Position numbers and translations under genes: made by a program. From positions 1 through 9,018 of the forward strand of contig CALJDH010000245.1 in NCBI GenBank assembly GCA_938023895.1: a DNA stretch of 9,018 nucleotides, read 5' to 3'. Positions 6,326 through 9,018 of the stretch are shown here, one piece after another. The notes beneath the pieces are model-generated. The model was not told the origin of the DNA. It saw only the letters and a list, made by a program, of their open reading frames with translations, and searched no databases. Each line of letters begins with the position of its first letter. Within the stretch, counting starts at the first letter, position 1. This DNA comes from an uncultured Aliiroseovarius sp. (lineage in GTDB: Bacteria; Pseudomonadota; Alphaproteobacteria; Rhodobacterales; Rhodobacteraceae).

Positions 6326-7342
6326 TCAGAAGGCGATCCCGACGCTGAGGCCAGCGGACAATGCGCTGCCTTCGAAGGGAACTGGCCCTACGGATTTCTC
6401 GGCGAACTGGGTGTAACGTACGCCGCCCGAGATCTTGATGTCACCCGTGGTGTACGAGGCACCAAGGCCGACCGACGTAGCCGAGCCTGCAGGGGCAAGG
6501 AACGTGGTCCCTGTATCCGCACCGCCGCTATAACCCAATGTCAGGGCAACCGACCAGTTATCGTTCAGCTTGCGGCCAACGCCCAGTTCATAGGTGGTGA
6601 CGTCATCGACGAAGTTCACCCAGTTGACTGCTGGAACAGTCGTATCAAGCGAAATACCATCGTACTTCGCATGACGAACCGAACCGAAAAGCAGGGTGTT
6701 CTGCGCGATGCCTGTCTGGAAGTCCAGATTGAACGCTTCAGGCATCCGTACTGTACCTTCGGCCGGGTTGATCACATTGTGCGTACCGGTAAGCGTATGA
6801 TCGATTCCTGTGAAATAGGTCAGAGCAACCCGCAGAGCGATCTCGGGCTTTTCATATGCGACACCGACAACTCCGCCCAGCTCGTTCCCACTTTGGGCGT
6901 TAAGAAGGCCAGAGGCCGATGCGATCTGGCCCGACAGTTTCTGCAGGAATGCACCACCGTGTACCGAGAACCCGTTGCCCATCTCATAACGCAGGATACC
7001 TGTCAGCTGTTGGCTGTCGATGAAGGCGAATCCACCAGCGGCGGGGCCGTCGATATACTGAACATCTGCGCCATAGGGCTGGTCCCAGATCAACGCGAAG
7101 CTCAGGTTGTCGTTGAACTGATGTTTGTAGCCAAACGAGAAAGTCGAGAACGGTACGGCAGATTGAGTGACGCCAAAGGATTCACTGGTGATGTCCGGAT
7201 CGACGTTGGCGAAGCCGAACTGGAAATAGTTGCCTTCTTCAAACAAAACACCGATATCCTGACCCGAGCGGTCGATACCTGCATGTGCCGATGTCGCTGC
7301 AACGGTCAATGCGGCTGCAATCGTTAAGGTTTGCTTCTTCAT
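6326..7342 (-). CDS. FadL/OmpP1-family outer membrane channel protein (short form)
   Basis: This 338-residue precursor is exported and forms a beta-barrel in the outer membrane, probably for uptake of hydrophobic or aromatic compounds. A signal peptide is clear: MKK, a hydrophobic core, and cleavage after SAHA (residue 21). The body alternates amphipathic strands and turns and ends in GIAF, the terminal Phe typical of outer membrane barrels. Strand pairs such as YELGVGRKLNDNWSVALTLGY resemble the C-terminal part of FadL. It is shorter than E. coli FadL (about 420 mature residues). Only about 16 residues lie between the cleavage site and the first strand (YFQFGFANVDPDI), and no NPA motif is seen, so the usual N-terminal hatch seems missing. 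The ATG at 7342 is fixed by GGAGGT just upstream and by the signal peptide; a longer frame to 7432 adds no signal-like sequence. Substrate unknown. Confidence 0.85.
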   Translation of the reverse strand: MKKQTLTIAAALTVAATSAHAGIDRSGQDIGVLFEEGNYFQFGFANVDPDITSESFGVTQSAVPFSTFSFGYKHQFNDNLSFALIWDQPYGADVQYIDGPAAGGFAFIDSQQLTGILRYEMGNGFSVHGGAFLQKLSGQIASASGLLNAQSGNELGGVVGVAYEKPEIALRVALTYFTGIDHTLTGTHNVINPAEGTVRMPEAFNLDFQTGIAQNTLLFGSVRHAKYDGISLDTTVPAVNWVNFVDDVTTYELGVGRKLNDNWSVALTLGYSGGADTGTTFLAPAGSATSVGLGASYTTGDIKISGGVRYTQFAEKSVGPVPFEGSALSAGLSVGIAF

Positions 7343-7345
7343 GTC

Positions 7346-7351
7346 ACCTCC
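7346..7351 (-). promoter_or_regulatory. Strong ribosome binding site of the FadL-like gene
   Basis: GGAGGT within GGGAGGTGAC lies directly before ATG 7342. It fixes the start at the signal peptide MKKQTL and suggests high translation, as is usual for outer membrane proteins. Confidence 0.8.
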
Positions 7352-7369
7352 CTGGGACTTCTTCAACAT

Positions 7370-7390
7370 CCGCCCTCTCCTCAGGGGCGG
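7370..7390 (-). promoter_or_regulatory. 5' leader hairpin of the FadL-like gene
   Basis: On the minus strand CCGCCC (7385-7390) pairs with GGGCGG (7370-7375); two further pairs after a bulged A close a GAGG loop. It lies between the candidate promoter and the ribosome binding site, about 18 nt upstream of the latter, so it could stabilise the mRNA. The pairing is read directly; the role is inferred. Confidence 0.45.
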
Positions 7391-7402
7391 TAGTATTGAG
7401 GA

Positions 7403-7432
7403 AACGTATTTGTAGCCGACTTCTCGGGTCAA
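7403..7432 (-). promoter_or_regulatory. Candidate promoter of the FadL-like gene
   Basis: TTGACC (7427-7432, minus strand) is followed after 18 nt by TACGTT (7403-7408), or after 17 nt by ATACGT. The -35 is good and the -10 weak, which would fit an activator-dependent promoter. The leader hairpin lies just downstream. Confidence 0.3.
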
Positions 7433-7450
7433 TCCTTACCTTAGGTCATG

Positions 7451-7473
7451 TGACGTCAGGTCGCGAATTCGCG
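7451..7473. promoter_or_regulatory. Two adjacent perfect palindromes upstream of the FadL-like gene
   Basis: TGACGTCA (7451-7458) and CGCGAATTCGCG (7462-7473) are perfect palindromes 3 bp apart, about 19 bp upstream of the candidate -35 box. This is a position where activators often bind. They are candidate operator sites; no known regulator motif is claimed. Confidence 0.35.
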
Positions 7474-7498
7474 TGTTGCCGATGTGCAATTGACACAG

Positions 7499-7516
7499 TA
7501 ACTTCTGAATAAGTTA
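7499..7516. repeat. AT-rich inverted repeat after the DMT transporter gene
   Basis: TAACTT (7499-7504) and AAGTTA (7511-7516) are perfect 6-base arms around a 6-base loop, just after the transporter stop at 7521 on the minus strand. It lacks a GC-rich stem and a T-run, so it is at best a weak transcript end. Confidence 0.3.
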
Positions 7517-7520
7517 ACGT

Positions 7521-8411
7521 TTACATACGTTTGATGGTATGTGCGGCGCGCTTGGATTCGGACATGCGTATGCTAAAGATGTTGGCCGCGATGATGATCA
7601 GGCCTCCGACGATCAGCGCAACGCCAATCGGTTCGTCATAGAATACGGCGCCCGCAAGCGCGATCAGCGGCAGTCGGGTGAAGTCGATCGGGATCACAAC
7701 CGAGGCCGGTGCAAGCGAAAGAGCCTGTGTCAGGCAGGTATGAGCCAGCAATCCAGCACAGCCGATGATGAACAACCAAAGAATGTTCAGGCCCTGTGGA
7801 ACGGTGATTGTACCGTCTATCCCTGCGCTGAACAGACCAAATCCCAGTTGCATGCTGGTCAGCCAGAACAGGATCGAAAGGGTGGAATGATTTCGGGTTA
7901 ATTTGCGCGTAAAGATCGCCGTTAAAGCAAAGCCGATTGCAGATGCAGCTGCCGCCAATGCTCCTGTTGATGTTGTTGGCTCCGACAGCGTTGGTGCGGT
8001 GATAATCAGAATGCCGACGAATCCGCTGACAACGCACAGGACTTGTGAAAGCGTCAGGCGTTCGCCCAGCACAATCGGGGCCAGGAAGACGACCCACAGC
8101 GGCGAGGTGAACTCCAGCGCGAATACCTGTGCCAAGGGGATCAGTGTCAGCGCAAAGAACCACAGGTTCTGGCCCGCGAAATGGGCCAAATTGCGGATGA
8201 AGTGCAGGCCAAGATTGTCACGAGAGATCATGTGCCAGCGGCCCGATAGGGTTAGAACCGCCAAAATGATGCATAGCCCGACCGCTGACCGGTACATCAT
8301 CAACTCGAACGTATCCAACTGCAGGCTGACAGCGCGCCCAGCCATCGCCATGACCGAGAATGAACCGATGGCCCCAGTCATCCAGATGGCGGCGCGGGCG
8401 GTTGGGGTCAC
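7521..8411 (-). CDS. DMT-superfamily (EamA-type) inner membrane transporter
   Basis: This 296-residue protein has about ten hydrophobic segments arranged as two EamA repeats. The first repeat ends with LEFTSPLWVVFLAPIVLGERLT (99-120) and the second with SVVIPIDFTRLPLIALAGAVFYDEP (237-261); the P...GE/DE pattern at the end of each half is typical of the drug/metabolite transporter family. Such proteins export or import small metabolites across the inner membrane, and the substrate cannot be read. The GTG start at 8411 is chosen because its GTGA overlaps the stop of the preceding gene, GAGG lies 7 nt upstream, and the sequence before it is not transporter-like. It is therefore co-translated with the monooxygenase-fold gene. 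The C-terminus is short, basic and cytoplasmic-looking (ESKRAAHTIKRM). Confidence 0.9.
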   Translation of the reverse strand: MTPTARAAIWMTGAIGSFSVMAMAGRAVSLQLDTFELMMYRSAVGLCIILAVLTLSGRWHMISRDNLGLHFIRNLAHFAGQNLWFFALTLIPLAQVFALEFTSPLWVVFLAPIVLGERLTLSQVLCVVSGFVGILIITAPTLSEPTTSTGALAAAASAIGFALTAIFTRKLTRNHSTLSILFWLTSMQLGFGLFSAGIDGTITVPQGLNILWLFIIGCAGLLAHTCLTQALSLAPASVVIPIDFTRLPLIALAGAVFYDEPIGVALIVGGLIIIAANIFSIRMSESKRAAHTIKRM

Positions 8412-8701
8412 GCAGGAACCTCGGTCACGGTGTAGTGGCGTGGAACACCCGCAGTGATGGCCGCCCAATCCGAGGATTTCATACGCGCCTGATGCGCCTC
8501 AAAGGCGGCGCGATCCGTGAATCGTTCTGAGACATTGAAACGGCCAGGATGGCATCGGTCTTCGACAACCAGAAAGGACAGACAGCCCGGTTCCGCGCGG
8601 GTTAGCTCGATATGGGCAGGCAAGGCGGCACGGATGGCCTCGCGCCGATCTTCGGGAACGTCGATATGGCCGGTCAGTACGATTTGCGGTGTCTGTGTCA
8701 T
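8408..8701 (-). CDS. Antibiotic biosynthesis monooxygenase (ABM)-fold small protein
   Basis: This 97-residue protein matches the single-domain ABM family: a ferredoxin-like dimeric fold used by quinol monooxygenases, heme-degrading proteins and many uncharacterised enzymes. Visible family features are an N-terminal strand IVLTGHIDV (7-15), a helix with HIELTRAEPGCLSF (30-43), and NVSERFTDRAAFEAHQ (56-71). No substrate can be named. The ATG at 8701 is chosen because family homology begins right after it; a longer frame to 8761 would run through the guaA terminator region. The ribosome binding site is weak (GGGA, close to the start). The stop overlaps the transporter start by four bases (GTGA), suggesting that enzyme and transporter are made together. 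No convincing promoter is visible between this gene and the guaA terminator. Confidence 0.88.
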   Translation of the reverse strand: MTQTPQIVLTGHIDVPEDRREAIRAALPAHIELTRAEPGCLSFLVVEDRCHPGRFNVSERFTDRAAFEAHQARMKSSDWAAITAGVPRHYTVTEVPA

Positions 8702-8740
8702 GTCCCAAGGGCTAGCAAGCCGGATGCAGGTTGGCGAGAG

Positions 8741-8775
8741 GAAAAAGAAAACGCCGCCCAAACGGACGGCGTTTT
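8741..8775 (-). terminator. Intrinsic terminator of guaA
   Basis: On the minus strand AAAACGCCGTCC pairs with GGGCGGCGTTTT around a GTTT loop (8760-8763), with one G-U wobble in the stem, and is followed by CTTTTTC. This is a strong intrinsic terminator, starting about 27 nt after the guaA stop. A smaller hairpin (GTGCG/CGCAC, 8786-8801) lies between the stop and it. Confidence 0.9.
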
Positions 8776-8802
8776 GATGTTCTCAGTGCGTAACAGCGCA
8801 CC

Positions 8803-9018
8803 TCATTCCCACTCGATGGTTCCCGGAGGCTTCGAAGTGATGTCATAGGTACATCGGTTGATGCCTTTGACTTCGTTGATGATCCGCGTGGCGGTTTCGC
8901 CAAGGAACTCGTGGGTGAACGGATAGTAATCCGCCGTCATCCCGTCGACCGAGGTCACCGCGCGCAGCGCGCAGGCGTAGTCATAGGTGCGTCCGTCACC
9001 CATCACACCCACGGTGCG
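8803..9018 (-). CDS. guaA: GuaA, GMP synthase (glutamine-hydrolysing), C-terminal 71 residues
   Basis: This is the C-terminal end of GMP synthase; the gene begins beyond the right edge. The enzyme converts XMP to GMP with ATP and glutamine in purine synthesis in the cytoplasm. The visible part is the dimerisation domain: [20 protein letters not shown] at the start, [23 protein letters not shown] in the middle, and the hallmark end KPPGTIEWE before the stop. These match the last part of bacterial GuaA closely; the E. coli protein ends PPATIEWE. The N-terminal amidotransferase and ATP-pyrophosphatase domains are outside the window. The frame is open to the window edge and needs no start here. 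A strong terminator follows, so guaA is the last gene of its unit. Confidence 0.97.

Noticed and set aside
6191..7327. 378-codon open frame on the plus strand opposite the FadL-like gene
   Set aside because: It is antisense to a clear signal-peptide barrel gene, has no family-like sequence, and spans the terminator region; it is a shadow of GC-rich codon bias.
7485..7498. CRP- or FNR-like site around the TGTG...CACA repeat
   Set aside because: The spacing (TGTG-7-CACA) does not fit CRP (8) and there is no TTGAT-N4-ATCAA pattern for FNR.
6269..8775. The two terminators share AAAAGAAAACGCC and could be copies of a mobile repeat
   Set aside because: The shared part is only the U-tract and lower stem typical of intrinsic terminators in this group; the stems and loops differ.

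Overview
The window is ordinary chromosomal DNA of a Rhodobacteraceae (roseobacter-group alphaproteobacterium). The main clues are a suf operon with small membrane-protein genes between sufD and sufS, the Rhodobacteraceae style of the encoded proteins, terminators ending in GGCGTTTTCTTTT, and a GC-rich hairpin cluster followed by ACTCCCCCAGGATATTTT, which from memory resembles an intergenic sequence type common in this family. The assignment rests on protein and motif recognition, not on a search. I see no tRNA, rRNA, CRISPR array, insertion sequence, phage gene or attachment site. No stretch over 300 bases lacks a gene.

Region 1 (1-2701, plus strand) is the 3' half of a suf Fe-S cluster assembly operon. 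It holds the C-terminus of SufD, two small Yip1-type membrane proteins that look like distant paralogues, and the cysteine desulfurase SufS. Gaps are 17, -1 and 12 nt, so this is one transcript. It ends in three back-to-back perfect hairpins (2711-2767), where it meets a minus-strand unit head-on.

Region 2 (2809-6202, minus strand, read right to left) holds a P-loop NTPase of unknown function, MetA (homoserine acyltransferase with the acetyl-CoA-type residue Glu111), a one-domain polyphosphate kinase 2, and a TetR regulator that overlaps ppk2 by 8 bp. The NTPase and metA are 45 bp apart. metA and ppk2 are 57 bp apart, and that gap contains a plausible promoter, so ppk2-tetR may be its own regulated pair.

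Region 3 (6269-7518) is a monocistronic gene for a short FadL/OmpP1-like outer membrane channel. It has a strong ribosome binding site, a hairpin in the 5' leader, perfect palindromes upstream and its own intrinsic terminator.

Region 4 (7521-8701, minus) is a two-gene unit: a small antibiotic-biosynthesis-monooxygenase-fold protein and a DMT/EamA-type transporter joined by a GTGA stop-start overlap. Region 5 (8751-9018, minus) is the C-terminus of guaA (GMP synthase) and its strong terminator.

Most genes have well-known families. The least understood parts are the Yip1 pair inside the suf operon, the P-loop protein ahead of metA, the co-translated PPK2/TetR pair, the FadL-like channel that seems to lack the usual N-terminal hatch, and the triple hairpin. 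I found no convincing evidence of a wholly new multi-gene system.
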